This document shows positions 8,892 to 17,371 of a stretch of DNA of 64,000 nt, in pieces. The notes beneath the pieces were generated by a model. That model was not told the origin of the DNA, did no database searches, and worked only from the letters and a program-made list of their open reading frames with translations. Each line of letters opens with the position of its first letter. The stretch's first letter is position 1. Source of the stretch: Streptomyces angustmyceticus (GTDB taxonomy: Bacteria > Actinomycetota > Actinomycetes > Streptomycetales > Streptomycetaceae); the NCBI RefSeq assembly GCF_019933235.1, contig NZ_CP082945.1, forward strand, positions 6,671,501 through 6,735,500, given 5' to 3'. Both the position numbers and the translations under genes were made by a program.

Positions 8892-9715
8892 GCGCCACAC
8901 GTCGAGCCGCGGTCCTCGGCTCCCCGATCGCCCACTCCCTCTCACCGGTGCTGCACCGCGCCGCCTACCGGGAACTCGGGCTGAGCGAGTGGACGTACGA
9001 CCGCCACGAGGTCGACGAGGCGGCGCTGCCCGCCTTCCTGGAACGCCTGGACGCCACCTGGGCGGGTCTGTCGCTGACCATGCCGCTCAAGCGGGCGGTG
9101 ATCCCGCTGCTCGACGAGATCAGCCCCACGGCGGCCTCGGTCGAGGCGGTGAACACCGTCGTCCTCACCGGCGACGGGCGCCGCCTCGGCGACAACACCG
9201 ACATCCCCGGCATGCTCGCCGCGCTGCGCGAGCGCGGAGTGCGGCAGGTCGAGCGGGCGTCGGTGCTGGGCGCCGGCGCCACCGCCTCCTCGGCGCTCGC
9301 CGCGCTCGCCCGGATCTGCACCGGCGAGGTCACCGCGTACGTCCGCAGCCGGGCGCGCGCCGACGAGATGCGCGGCTGGGGCGAGCGGCTGGGCATCGCG
9401 GTCCGCACCGCCGCCTGGGAGGACGCCGCGGCGGCCTTCGAGGCACCGCTGACCATCGCGACCACCCCGGCGGGCACCACCGACGCGCTCGCCGCCGCCG
9501 TCCCCGAGCGGCCCGGCACGCTCTTCGACGTCCTCTACGAGCCCTGGCCCACGACGCTCGCCACCGCCTGGGCCGCCCGCGGGGGCGCCGTGGTGGGCGG
9601 CCTGGACCTGCTGGTCCACCAGGCCGTGCTCCAGGTGGAGCAGATGACCGGACGGTCCCCGGCGCCGCTCGCCGCGATGCGCACGGCCGGTGAGGCGGCG
9701 CTCGCCGCCCGCTGA
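8888..9715 (+). CDS. aroE: Shikimate dehydrogenase
   Basis: NADPH-dependent reduction of 3-dehydroshikimate to shikimate. The 275-aa protein has the substrate-binding N-terminal motif GSPIAHSLSP, catalytic Lys68 (SLTMPLK) and Asp105 (GDNTDIPG), and a Rossmann domain with LGAGATASS. The ATG overlaps the mltG stop. It leads the shikimate genes but is separated from aroC by 140 bp, so aroC may have its own promoter. Confidence 0.95.
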   Translation: MSATRRAAVLGSPIAHSLSPVLHRAAYRELGLSEWTYDRHEVDEAALPAFLERLDATWAGLSLTMPLKRAVIPLLDEISPTAASVEAVNTVVLTGDGRRLGDNTDIPGMLAALRERGVRQVERASVLGAGATASSALAALARICTGEVTAYVRSRARADEMRGWGERLGIAVRTAAWEDAAAAFEAPLTIATTPAGTTDALAAAVPERPGTLFDVLYEPWPTTLATAWAARGGAVVGGLDLLVHQAVLQVEQMTGRSPAPLAAMRTAGEAALAAR

Positions 9716-9855
9716 ACCGTCCGGTGCGCCCCTTTCGTCCGCGCTGTCCGCGCGCGCCCGGTCCGCCCCCTGGACTGGGCGCCGCCCGGCGCGCGCGACG
9801 TGGGAGGATCGGGGGGAGACACCGTACGCGGATGAGCAGTACATGAGGAGCACCG

Positions 9856-11040
9856 TTGAGCAGGTTGCGCTGGCTGACGGCGGGGGAGTCGCACGGCCCC
9901 GCACTCGTGGCGACGCTGGAGGGCCTTCCGGCCGGAGTCCCGATCACCACGGAGCTGGTGGCGGACGCCCTGGCCCGGCGCCGGCTCGGCTACGGCCGCG
10001 GTGCCCGGATGAAGTTCGAGCGGGACGAGGTCACCTTCCTGGGCGGCGTGCGGCACGGCCTGTCGCTGGGCTCGCCGGTGGCCGTGATGGTCGGCAACAC
10101 CGAATGGCCCAAGTGGGAGCAGGTGATGGCGGCCGACCCGGTGGACCCGGAGGAGCTGGCCGCACTCGCCCGTAACGCGCCGCTGACCCGTCCCCGCCCC
10201 GGCCACGCCGACCTCGCCGGCATGCAGAAGTACGGCTTCGACGAGGCCCGCCCGATCCTGGAGCGCGCCTCGGCCCGCGAGACCGCCGCCCGGGTCGCCC
10301 TGGGCGCGGTGGCCCGCTCCTTCCTCAAGGAGACGGCCGGTATCGAGATCGTCTCGCACGTCGTCGAGCTGGCCGCGGCCAAGGCCCCGTACGGGGTCTA
10401 CCCGCAGCCCTCCGACGTCGAGCGGCTGGACGCCGACCCGGTGCGCTGCCTGGACGCCGACGCGAGCAAGGCGATGGTCGCCGAGATCGACCAGGCCCAC
10501 AAGGACGGCGACACCCTCGGCGGTGTGGTCGAGGTGCTGGCGTACGGCGTGCCGGTGGGCCTGGGCTCCCACGTCCACTGGGACCGGCGCCTGGACGCCC
10601 GGCTGGCCGCCGCCCTCATGGGCATCCAGGCGATCAAGGGCGTCGAGGTCGGCGACGGCTTCGACCTGGCCCGGGTCCCTGGCTCGAAGGCCCATGACGA
10701 GATCGTCTCCACCGACGACGGCATCAAGCGCAGCTCGGGCCGCTCCGGCGGCACCGAGGGCGGGCTGACCACCGGCGAGCTGCTGCGGGTGCGGGCCGCG
10801 ATGAAGCCGATCGCGACGGTGCCGAAGGCGCTGGCGACCGTCGACGTGAGCACCGGTGAGGCGGCCAAGGCGCACCACCAGCGCTCGGACGTGTGCGCCG
10901 TGCCGGCCGCGGGCATCGTCGCCGAGGCGATGGTGGCCCTGGTCCTGGCCGACGCGGTGGTGGAGAAGTTCGGCGGCGACAGCGTGCCGGAGACCCGCCG
11001 CAACGTGCGGACCTACCTCGACCACCTGGCGATCCGATGA
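9856..11040 (+). CDS. aroC: Chorismate synthase
   Basis: Last step of the shikimate pathway, converting EPSP to chorismate with reduced FMN. The 394-aa protein has family signatures GESHG near the N-terminus, RPGHADLAG, RASARETAAR and a C-terminal VPAAGIVAEAM. The start is TTG, supported by GAGGAG at 9845-9850, 5 nt upstream. Its stop overlaps the aroK ATG (ATGA), and aroK-aroB-aroQ continue with similar overlaps, so these four form a tightly coupled operon. Confidence 0.97.
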   Translation: MSRLRWLTAGESHGPALVATLEGLPAGVPITTELVADALARRRLGYGRGARMKFERDEVTFLGGVRHGLSLGSPVAVMVGNTEWPKWEQVMAADPVDPEELAALARNAPLTRPRPGHADLAGMQKYGFDEARPILERASARETAARVALGAVARSFLKETAGIEIVSHVVELAAAKAPYGVYPQPSDVERLDADPVRCLDADASKAMVAEIDQAHKDGDTLGGVVEVLAYGVPVGLGSHVHWDRRLDARLAAALMGIQAIKGVEVGDGFDLARVPGSKAHDEIVSTDDGIKRSSGRSGGTEGGLTTGELLRVRAAMKPIATVPKALATVDVSTGEAAKAHHQRSDVCAVPAAGIVAEAMVALVLADAVVEKFGGDSVPETRRNVRTYLDHLAIR

Positions 11041-11591
11041 CCTCGCCGGTCGTCGTGCTGATCGGCCCGCCCGGGGCCGGCAAGTCGACGGTGGGCGCGC
11101 TGCTGGCCGAGCGGCTGGGCGTCGGCTACCGGGACACCGACGCCGACATCGTCGCCACGGCCGGCCGCCCGATCGCCGAGATCTTCATCGACGAGGGCGA
11201 GCCGTACTTCCGCGAGCTGGAGCGGACGGCGGTGCGCGAGGCGCTGGAGAGCCACCCCGGGGTGCTCTCGCTCGGCGGCGGCGCGATCCTGGACGGCGGC
11301 ACCCGCACGCTGCTGACCGGGCTGCCGGTGGTCTTCCTGGACGTGCGACTCGCCGACGCCGTCAAGCGGGTGGGCCTCGACGCGCCCCGCCCGCTGCTGG
11401 CCGTCAACCCCCGCAAGCAGTGGCGCGAACTGATGGAACACCGCCGCCCGCTGTACACCGAGGTCGCGCGCGCCGTGATCGGAACGGGGGAGCGCACCCC
11501 CGAGCAGGTCGCCGAGGCGATCCTGGACGCTTTGGAGCTACGGCAGGCCGCGGGGAGCCCGCAGGCCGCCCACAGGGAGGAACAGGCATGA
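11037..11591 (+). CDS. aroK: Shikimate kinase
   Basis: ATP-dependent 3-phosphorylation of shikimate. The 184-aa protein has the Walker A P-loop GPPGAGKST near residue 10, the shikimate-binding DTDADI segment, the GGGAIL motif and the LID-region Arg residues (NPRKQWRELMEHRRPLY). It overlaps aroC and aroB by 4 nt each. The Gln/Ala-rich tail of about 15 residues is slightly longer than in compact family members. Confidence 0.96.
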   Translation: MTSPVVVLIGPPGAGKSTVGALLAERLGVGYRDTDADIVATAGRPIAEIFIDEGEPYFRELERTAVREALESHPGVLSLGGGAILDGGTRTLLTGLPVVFLDVRLADAVKRVGLDAPRPLLAVNPRKQWRELMEHRRPLYTEVARAVIGTGERTPEQVAEAILDALELRQAAGSPQAAHREEQA

Positions 11592-12679
11592 CGGAGCAGG
11601 CCACCCGTATCCAGGTCGGCGGCACGGCGGGCACCGACCCCTACGAGGTGCTCGTCGGGCGGCAGCTGCTCGGCGAACTCCCGGGCCTGATCGGCGAGAG
11701 CGCGCAGCGGGTCGCGGTGCTGCACCCGGAGGCGCTGGCCGCCACCGGCGAGGCGCTGCGCGAGGACCTGGCCGCCCAGGGCTACCAGGCGATCGCCGTC
11801 CAGCTCCCGAACGCCGAGGAGTCCAAGACCGCCGAGGTCGCCGCCTACTGCTGGAAGGCGCTCGGCCAGTCCGGCTTCACCCGCAGCGATGTGATCGTCG
11901 GCGTCGGCGGCGGTGCCACCACCGACCTGGCCGGTTTCGTCGCCGCGACCTGGCTGCGCGGGGTGCGCTGGATCGCCGTGCCGACCACCGTGCTCGGCAT
12001 GGTGGACGCCGCGGTCGGCGGCAAGACCGGCATCAACACCGCCGAGGGCAAGAACCTCGTCGGCGCCTTCCACCCGCCGGCCGGGGTGCTCTGCGACCTG
12101 GCCGCGCTGGACTCGCTGCCGGTCCACGACTACGTCTCCGGCCTGGCCGAGGTCATCAAGGCCGGCTTCATCGCCGACCCGGCGATCCTCGAACTGATCG
12201 AGTCCGACCCCGAGGCCGCCAAGCGCCCGGACGGCGCGCACACCGCCGAGCTGATCGAGCGGGCGATCCGGGTCAAGGCCGAGGTCGTCTCCGCCGACCT
12301 CAAGGAGTCCGGTCTGCGCGAGATCCTCAACTACGGCCACACCCTCGCGCACGCCATCGAGAAGAACGAGCGCTACAACTGGCGCCACGGCGCGGCCGTC
12401 TCCGTCGGCATGGTCTTCGCCGCCGAACTCGGCCGGATCGCCGGCCGCCTGGACGACGCCACCGCCGACCGCCACCGCTCCGTCCTGGAGTCCGTCGGGC
12501 TGCCGCTGACCTACCGCGGCGACCAGTGGCCCAAGCTGCTGGAGACCATGAAGGTCGACAAGAAGACCCGCGGCGACCGGCTGCGCTTCATCGTCCTGGA
12601 CGGCCTCGCCAAGCCGACCGTCCTGGAGGGCCCGGACCCGGCGATGCTGCTCGCCGCCCACGCGGAGATCGCGTCGTGA
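11588..12679 (+). CDS. aroB: 3-Dehydroquinate synthase
   Basis: NAD- and metal-dependent cyclisation of DAHP to 3-dehydroquinate. The 363-aa protein contains GVGGGATTDLAGFVAATWLRG-type nucleotide-binding sequence, the GKTGIN motif, and metal-ligand region NYGHTLAHAIE and RHGAAVSVGM. The ATG overlaps the aroK stop, and the gene's own stop overlaps the aroQ GTG. Confidence 0.97.
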   Translation: MTEQATRIQVGGTAGTDPYEVLVGRQLLGELPGLIGESAQRVAVLHPEALAATGEALREDLAAQGYQAIAVQLPNAEESKTAEVAAYCWKALGQSGFTRSDVIVGVGGGATTDLAGFVAATWLRGVRWIAVPTTVLGMVDAAVGGKTGINTAEGKNLVGAFHPPAGVLCDLAALDSLPVHDYVSGLAEVIKAGFIADPAILELIESDPEAAKRPDGAHTAELIERAIRVKAEVVSADLKESGLREILNYGHTLAHAIEKNERYNWRHGAAVSVGMVFAAELGRIAGRLDDATADRHRSVLESVGLPLTYRGDQWPKLLETMKVDKKTRGDRLRFIVLDGLAKPTVLEGPDPAMLLAAHAEIAS

Positions 12680-13116
12680 CCCGGCGGGTGCTGGTCCTCA
12701 ACGGGCCCAATCTCGGCCGGCTGGGCTCCCGCGAGCCCGACGTCTACGGCGCCACCTCCTACGCCGGACTGGTCCAGGAGTGCGCCCGGCTCGGCAAGGA
12801 GCTGGGTTTCGAGGCCGAGGTCCGCGAGACCAACGACGAGGGGGAGATGATCCGCTGGCTGCACGAGGCCGCCGACGGATCGGTCCCGGTCGTCATCAAC
12901 CCCGGCGCCTTCACGCACTATTCGTACGGCATGCGGGACGCGGCCGCCCAGCGCACCGCCCCGCTGATCGAGGTGCACATCTCGAACCCGTACGCGCGCG
13001 AGGAGTTCCGCCACAACTCGGTCCTCGCGGCCGTCGCCAGCGGTACGGTCGCCGGCTTCGGCATCGGCTCGTACCGTCTCGCGCTCCGCGCGCTGGCCGA
13101 GGAGTGCGACGCCTGA
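12676..13116 (+). CDS. aroQ: 3-Dehydroquinate dehydratase, type II
   Basis: Dehydrates 3-dehydroquinate to 3-dehydroshikimate as a dodecamer. At 146 aa it has the usual type II length. Visible are LNGPNLGRLG with the flexible lid (SREPDVYGA, catalytic Arg/Tyr), NPGAFTHYS, and the EVHISNPYAREEFRHNS block carrying the catalytic His. GTG start inside the aroB stop. It is the last gene of the overlapping aroCKBQ block. Confidence 0.96.
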   Translation: MTRRVLVLNGPNLGRLGSREPDVYGATSYAGLVQECARLGKELGFEAEVRETNDEGEMIRWLHEAADGSVPVVINPGAFTHYSYGMRDAAAQRTAPLIEVHISNPYAREEFRHNSVLAAVASGTVAGFGIGSYRLALRALAEECDA

Positions 13117-13157
13117 CGCCCGTCGGGCACGTTCTCCCGCCCCCGGCCGTTCACCCG

Positions 13158-13185
13158 GCGGGCGCCGGGGGCACCGGGCGCCCGC
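13158..13185 (+). terminator. GC-rich hairpin downstream of aroQ
   Basis: A 9-bp inverted repeat (GCGGGCGCC / GGCGCCCGC) with a 10-nt loop and no T-run. Such U-less hairpins often end Streptomyces transcripts; it lies 42 nt after aroQ. Confidence 0.4.
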
Positions 13186-13377
13186 GCCGCGTCCGGGAGG
13201 GTACCGTTCGCAGCAGCACCACCCACGGCGGCGGCCGTGGGGCCCAACGGCCCTTCGGGGCCGGTGGGTTACCGCTCCGCGCGCCGGGCAGCCGGTCCCG
13301 GCGCCCGGGCACCCCCGCCCGGCGCGGACCGGGGGAGCACCGCACCACACCGACCGCACGAGACGGAGAGCCACCGG

Positions 13378-14235
13378 ATGCAGTACGCAGTGGGGGCTCC
13401 GCTGCCACCGCCCCACGGGCAGGCATCACCGGGGGCCGCCATGAACTGGACGCCCCACCAGGGACCGCACACCCCGCCCCTCTCGCCGCAGGCCCCCGCC
13501 GCCCCGCCCCCGCCCGCGCAGCAGCCCGCCCCCGGACAGGGCTGGCACGGGCCCGCGCCCCAGCAGGCCCCGCCCCCGCCGCACAGCTCGGAGGTCACCG
13601 GCCAGGTGCAGCTGCCCCCGGGCGCCCCGGTGCCGCTGCCCAGCCCGCCCGCCGACGCCGCGGCCCCGGACGCCTCGCACGCCGCCGTCGCGGTGCTGCT
13701 CATCGGCCCGGCCGGCGCGGGCAAGACCAGCGTGGCGCGCCACTGGGCCGACACCCGGCGGGTGCCGACCGCGCACATCAGCCTCGACGACGTCCGCGAA
13801 TGGGTCCGGTCCGGCTTCGCCGATCCGCAGGCCGGCTGGAACGACCACTCCGAGGCGCAGTACCGCCTCGCCCGGCGTACCTGCGGCTTCGCGGCCCGCA
13901 ACTTCCTCGCCAACGGCATCTCCTGCATCCTCGACGACGCCGTCTTCCCCGACCGGCCGGTCGTCGGACTGGGCGGCTGGAAGCGGCATGTGGGCCCCGG
14001 CCTGCTGCCGGTCGTGCTGCTGCCCGGCCTGGAGATCGTCCTGGAGCGCAACGCGCGGCGCAGCGGCAACCGCCGGCTGTCCGACGAAGAGGTGGCCAGG
14101 ATCCACGGACGGATGGCCGGCTGGTACGGCTCCGGCCTGCCGATCATCGACAACTCCCAGCACGACGTCGCCACGACGGTGCGGGTGCTGGACGACGTCG
14201 TCGCCCGCAGCATCGCCAGCCCGCCGAGCTGGTAG
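13378..14235 (+). CDS. Proline-rich P-loop kinase/zeta-toxin-like ATPase
   Basis: A 285-aa protein with two parts. The first 95 or so residues are Pro/Gln/Ala-rich and look disordered. The C-terminal domain is a small P-loop NTPase: Walker A IGPAGAGKTS, then SLDDVREWVRSGF (DD switch typical of polynucleotide/gluconate-type kinases and zeta toxins), and a LID-like ERNARRSGNRRLSDEEV with clustered arginines. Start chosen at the ATG preceded by ACGGAGAG. It sits between the aro genes and the peptidase. Substrate unknown; I would not call it a toxin because no antitoxin partner is adjacent. Confidence 0.7.
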   Translation: MQYAVGAPLPPPHGQASPGAAMNWTPHQGPHTPPLSPQAPAAPPPPAQQPAPGQGWHGPAPQQAPPPPHSSEVTGQVQLPPGAPVPLPSPPADAAAPDASHAAVAVLLIGPAGAGKTSVARHWADTRRVPTAHISLDDVREWVRSGFADPQAGWNDHSEAQYRLARRTCGFAARNFLANGISCILDDAVFPDRPVVGLGGWKRHVGPGLLPVVLLPGLEIVLERNARRSGNRRLSDEEVARIHGRMAGWYGSGLPIIDNSQHDVATTVRVLDDVVARSIASPPSW

Positions 14236-14297
14236 CGGCCGCACGCGGCTCTCCCCCGGGCGGCCCCGCTCGACCGGCCGCCTCCGGGGAGCCGCCG

Positions 14298-14303
14298 TAC
14301 GCT
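14298..14303 (+). promoter_or_regulatory. -10 element of a leaderless promoter (peptidase gene)
   Basis: TACGCT is followed by 6 nt and the ATG at 14310, with no Shine-Dalgarno sequence between. This places the transcription start at or next to the start codon. Confidence 0.5.
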
Positions 14304-14309
14304 CGTGAT

Positions 14310-15416
14310 ATGTCCGAGTTGTACGCGGTCCGACGCACCCGGCTGCGCGACCGCGTAGCCGGGGCCGGAAGCACCGCAGCCCTGATCTCGCGCCCCGCGA
14401 ACGTCCGCTATCTGACCGGTTGCGCACCGCCCGGCGCCGCGCTGCTGCTGGGCCCGGCCGACGACGTGCTGCTGTGCGGGGGACCGCTGAGCGGCGATCC
14501 CGCCGAGGGGCGCCCGGCCGACGACGTACGGGTCTCGGTGCTGCCGACCCGCGATGGCGACCCGGTGGTGGCCGGCGCCGACCAGGCCGCGGCGGCCGGC
14601 GCGGACACCCTGGCCGTCGAGGAGCACCACCTCACCGTCACCCGGCACCGCGCGCTCTCCCAGGTCGCGCCCCGGCTGCGGCTGACCGACCTGGCCTGCG
14701 CGGTCGAGGGGCAGCGGCTGGTGAAGGACGACGACGAGATCGCCTGTCTGCGGATCGCCGCCGAGATCGCCGACCAGGCCCTCGGGGAACTCCTGGAATC
14801 GATCCTGGTCGGCCGCACCGAGCGGCACCTCGCCCTGGAACTGGAACGCCGGCTGGTGGACCACGGCGCGGACGGCCCGGCGTTCCCCACCTCCGTCGCG
14901 ACCGGCCCGAACGCCGGCCGCCCCGGGCATCTGCCCACCGACCGGCGGGTCGAGGAGGGCGACTTCCTCAGTGTCTGCCTGGGGGCCAACTACCGCGGCT
15001 ACCGCTGCGAGATCGGCCGTACCTTCGTCATCGGGACCACCCCCTCGGACTGGCAGATCGAGCTGTACGATCTCGTTTTCGCAGCCCAGCGGGCCGGGCG
15101 CGAGGCGCTCGCGCCGGGTGTGGAGTGCCGCGAGGTGGACCGGGTGACCCGCCACGTACTGGACGCCGCGGGCTACGGGGAGCGGCTCGGACCGTGGACC
15201 GGGCACGGCGTGGGGCTCGAAATCGACGAGGACCCTCAGTTGTCGCCCGCCGCCATGGGTAAACTGGACGCTTGCGTGCCGGTCACCGTCGAGCCGGGGG
15301 TTCACATCCCGGGCCGTGGGGGTGTCCGGATCGACGACACACTCGTCGTCCGCCCCGAGGCGGACGGCGGGCCCGAGCTACTCACGATCACGACCAAGGA
15401 GCTGCTCGCACTCTGA
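14310..15416 (+). CDS. Xaa-Pro aminopeptidase/dipeptidase (M24 family)
   Basis: A 368-aa creatinase-fold metallopeptidase removing N-terminal residues next to proline. The N-terminal domain ends near 130; the catalytic domain shows the GPNAGRPGH region, DFLSVCLGANYRGYRCEIGRTF with a changed first metal-ligand stretch, GHGVGLEIDEDPQ and VEPGVHIPGRGGVRIDDT (metal-ligand Glu and His residues). Commonly annotated pepQ/papA. The first ligand pair (usually DxGxxxxGY-S/C-D-R) reads CLGANYRGYRCE here, so full metal binding should not be assumed. The gene precedes efp, a widespread arrangement that has no proven meaning. Confidence 0.85.
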   Translation: MSELYAVRRTRLRDRVAGAGSTAALISRPANVRYLTGCAPPGAALLLGPADDVLLCGGPLSGDPAEGRPADDVRVSVLPTRDGDPVVAGADQAAAAGADTLAVEEHHLTVTRHRALSQVAPRLRLTDLACAVEGQRLVKDDDEIACLRIAAEIADQALGELLESILVGRTERHLALELERRLVDHGADGPAFPTSVATGPNAGRPGHLPTDRRVEEGDFLSVCLGANYRGYRCEIGRTFVIGTTPSDWQIELYDLVFAAQRAGREALAPGVECREVDRVTRHVLDAAGYGERLGPWTGHGVGLEIDEDPQLSPAAMGKLDACVPVTVEPGVHIPGRGGVRIDDTLVVRPEADGGPELLTITTKELLAL

Positions 15417-15483
15417 GCCGTAGGGGTTCGGCGTGCGCGTGCTCCGGGGTCCCACCACCTGCAGTCCAGGAGATTCCGCAACC

Positions 15484-16050
15484 GTGGCATCCACGAACGA
15501 CCTCAAGAACGGCATGGTGCTCAAGCTCGAAGGCGGCCAGCTCTGGTCCGTCGTCGAGTTCCAGCACGTCAAGCCCGGCAAGGGCCCGGCCTTTGTCCGC
15601 ACCAAGCTCAAGAACGTGCTGTCCGGCAAGGTGGTGGACAAGACCTTCAACGCCGGCGTGAAGGTCGAGACGGCCACCGTCGACAAGCGCGGGATGCAGT
15701 TCTCGTACATGGACGGCGACTACTTCGTCTTCATGGACATGGACACCTACGACCAGCTGCACGTCGACCGCAAGGCCGTCGGCGACGCCGCGAACTACCT
15801 CATCGAGGGCTTCGAGGCGGTCGTGGCGCAGCACGAGGGCGAGGTGCTCTACGTCGAGCTGCCCGCCGCGGTCGAGCTGACCATCAAGCACACCGAGCCC
15901 GGTGTCCAGGGTGACCGTTCCACCGGTGGCTCCAAGCCCGCCGAGCTGGAGACCGGCTACTCCATCCAGGTGCCGCTCTTCATCACGACCGGCGAGAAGA
16001 TCAAGGTCGACACCCGCACGGGCGACTACCTCGGCCGGGTGAACAGCTAA
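15484..16050 (+). CDS. efp: Translation elongation factor P
   Basis: Rescues ribosomes stalled on polyproline motifs. At 188 aa it has exact family length, with three beta-barrel domains; the loop lysine is in KPGKGPAFVR near residue 32, the position modified in other bacteria. The GTG start has AGGAG about 10 nt upstream. The window encodes several proline-rich proteins (the 13.4-kb ATPase, the MltG tail) that could need EF-P. nusB follows after 2 nt. Confidence 0.97.
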   Translation: MASTNDLKNGMVLKLEGGQLWSVVEFQHVKPGKGPAFVRTKLKNVLSGKVVDKTFNAGVKVETATVDKRGMQFSYMDGDYFVFMDMDTYDQLHVDRKAVGDAANYLIEGFEAVVAQHEGEVLYVELPAAVELTIKHTEPGVQGDRSTGGSKPAELETGYSIQVPLFITTGEKIKVDTRTGDYLGRVNS

Positions 16051-16052
16051 CC

Positions 16053-16487
16053 GTGGCTGCCCGCACCAAGGCCCGTAAGCGCGCCTTCCAGATACTCTTC
16101 GAGGCCGACCAGCGCGGTGCCGATGTGCAGTCCGTGCTCGCGGACTGGATGCGGCACGCCCGGACCGACCCCCGACAGCCGCCGGTGAACGAATACACCC
16201 TGCAGTTGGTCGAGGGGTACGCGGATCATGTCGCCCGGATCGACGAACTGATCTCCACCTACGCGGTCGACTGGGACCTGGACCGGATGCCCGCGGCCGA
16301 CCGCAGCATCCTGCGGCTCGGCGCCTATGAGCTGCTCTGGGTGGACGAGACGCCGGACGCGGTGGCGATCGACGAAGCCGTGCAGCTCGCCAGGGAGTTC
16401 TCCACCGACGACTCCCCGGCCTTCGTCAACGGCCTGCTCGGCCGGTTCAAGGAGCTGAAGCCGGGCCTGCGGCGCGAGGCGCAGTAG
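16053..16487 (+). CDS. nusB: Transcription antitermination factor NusB
   Basis: RNA-binding partner of NusE/S10 in rRNA antitermination. The 144-aa all-helical protein has the N-terminal ARTKARKRAFQILFEAD motif, VDWDLDRMPAADRSILRLGAYELLW in the middle, and FVNGLLGRF near the end. The GTG start lies 2 nt after the efp stop, so the pair is almost certainly co-transcribed. A strong hairpin follows. Confidence 0.96.
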   Translation: MAARTKARKRAFQILFEADQRGADVQSVLADWMRHARTDPRQPPVNEYTLQLVEGYADHVARIDELISTYAVDWDLDRMPAADRSILRLGAYELLWVDETPDAVAIDEAVQLAREFSTDDSPAFVNGLLGRFKELKPGLRREAQ

Positions 16488-16509
16488 GCGGTCGGCAGAG
16501 CGTGTGAAC

Positions 16510-16541
16510 GGGCCCGGAGCGAAGGGTGATGCTCCGGGCCC
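16510..16541 (+). terminator. Terminator hairpin after efp-nusB
   Basis: Perfect 11-bp inverted repeat GGGCCCGGAGC / GCTCCGGGCCC around a 10-nt loop, 22 nt after nusB. Short T pair follows. Confidence 0.75.
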
Positions 16542-16625
16542 TTCGCATGCCCGCAGAACGGCGCCTGGGGGCTCTCCTGGCGCCGTATGCGCCCCCGTCG
16601 TGCGCTGTCTGTGCGCCGGTACGCG

Positions 16626-16660
16626 AAAACCGCCGCCCCGGAAGCCCGGAGCGGCGGTAC
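16626..16660 (-). terminator. Intrinsic terminator of bldD
   Basis: Inverted repeat ACCGCCGC / GCGGCGGT with an inner CCGG pair. Read on the minus strand, the stem is followed by TTTT, fitting an intrinsic terminator placed about 25 nt after the bldD stop. Confidence 0.75.
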
Positions 16661-16684
16661 GTTTCTGCAGGTGGTGCGGGGTTT

Positions 16685-17185
16685 TCAGAGCTCGTCGTGC
16701 TGCACGGCGCGGCGCGCCTCGGCGTCGAGCACGCCCCAGCTGATCAGCTGCTCGGTCAGCACCGAGGGCGACTGGTCATAGATGACCGCGAGGGTGCGCA
16801 GGTCGTCCTGGCGGATCGAGAGGACCTTGCCGTTGTAGTCACCGCGCTGGCTCTGGATGGTGGCGGCGTAGCGCTGCAGCGGGCCGGCCTTCTCCTGCGG
16901 GACATGGGCGAGGCGCTCCAGGTCGAGCACCAGCTTCGGCGGCGGCTCGGCCGCTCCGCCCGGTGTCGTGCCCGGCAGCAGCTCCTGCACCGGGACGCCG
17001 TAGAAGTCCGCCAGCTCGGCAAGGCGCTGCACGGTCACGGCGCGGTCGCCGCGCTCGTACGAACCGACCACCACGGCCTTCCAGCGGCCCTGGGACTTCT
17101 CCTCGACACCGTGGAGAGAAAGGCCCTGCTGGGTGCGGATGGCGCGGAGCTTGGCCCCGAGCTGTTTGGCGTATTCGCTGGACAT
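16685..17185 (-). CDS. bldD: Developmental master regulator BldD (c-di-GMP-dependent repressor)
   Basis: Represses sporulation genes during vegetative growth of Streptomyces; dimerised by a tetramer of c-di-GMP through its C-terminal domain. The 166-aa protein has an XRE-type helix-turn-helix at about 8-65 and the exact c-di-GMP signature R114-G-D116, eight residues, R125-Q-D-D128. The linker is Pro/Gly rich. The ATG at 17185 is in the normal position. It is divergent from pyrR, and its promoter region carries two BldD boxes, as expected for the known negative autoregulation. Confidence 0.98.
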   Translation of the reverse strand: MSSEYAKQLGAKLRAIRTQQGLSLHGVEEKSQGRWKAVVVGSYERGDRAVTVQRLAELADFYGVPVQELLPGTTPGGAAEPPPKLVLDLERLAHVPQEKAGPLQRYAATIQSQRGDYNGKVLSIRQDDLRTLAVIYDQSPSVLTEQLISWGVLDAEARRAVQHDEL

Positions 17186-17232
17186 AAAACTCCCCAGACG
17201 GCTGTATCGACATGCGGCTCCGCCGCGGGCTG

Positions 17233-17247
17233 GTAACTCACTGTGAG
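17233..17247. promoter_or_regulatory. BldD box 1 (autoregulation)
   Basis: GTAACTCACTGTGAG matches the BldD consensus nTnACnC(A/T)GnGTnAn with one mismatch (C for the central G). It abuts box 2 directly, downstream of the -10 on the bldD strand. Confidence 0.65.
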
Positions 17248-17275
17248 GTTACGCAGCGTAATCTGACTTCGTCAA
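17246..17275 (-). promoter_or_regulatory. bldD promoter
   Basis: On the minus strand: -35 TTGACG (17270-17275), 18-nt spacer, -10 TAACCT (17246-17251). The predicted start is about 50-55 nt before the bldD ATG. Both BldD boxes lie across or next to the -10. Confidence 0.7.
17248..17262. promoter_or_regulatory. BldD box 2 (autoregulation)
   Basis: GTTACGCAGCGTAAT matches every fixed position of the BldD consensus nTnACnC(A/T)GnGTnAn. It overlaps the -10 and spacer of the bldD promoter, so binding should block RNA polymerase. Confidence 0.85.
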
Positions 17276-17335
17276 GCGGAACGGGGCAGACCCTCACCCG
17301 TCAGGGGTGCGGACGGGCCCCGGGAGGGCCCCTGG

Positions 17336-17341
17336 TAACCT
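17336..17341 (+). promoter_or_regulatory. Candidate -10 of the pyrR operon promoter
   Basis: TAACCT on the plus strand in the bldD-pyrR intergenic region. A start about 7 nt later would give a leader of about 58 nt containing the PyrR-binding loop. No clear -35 is visible. Confidence 0.4.
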
Positions 17342-17371
17342 GACCGCGTAATTCCGACGTCCTTTAAGGTC

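Noticed and set aside
13378..14235. Zeta-toxin of a toxin-antitoxin pair
   Set aside because: Shares the P-loop/DD layout, but no antitoxin gene is adjacent and it sits in a housekeeping operon.
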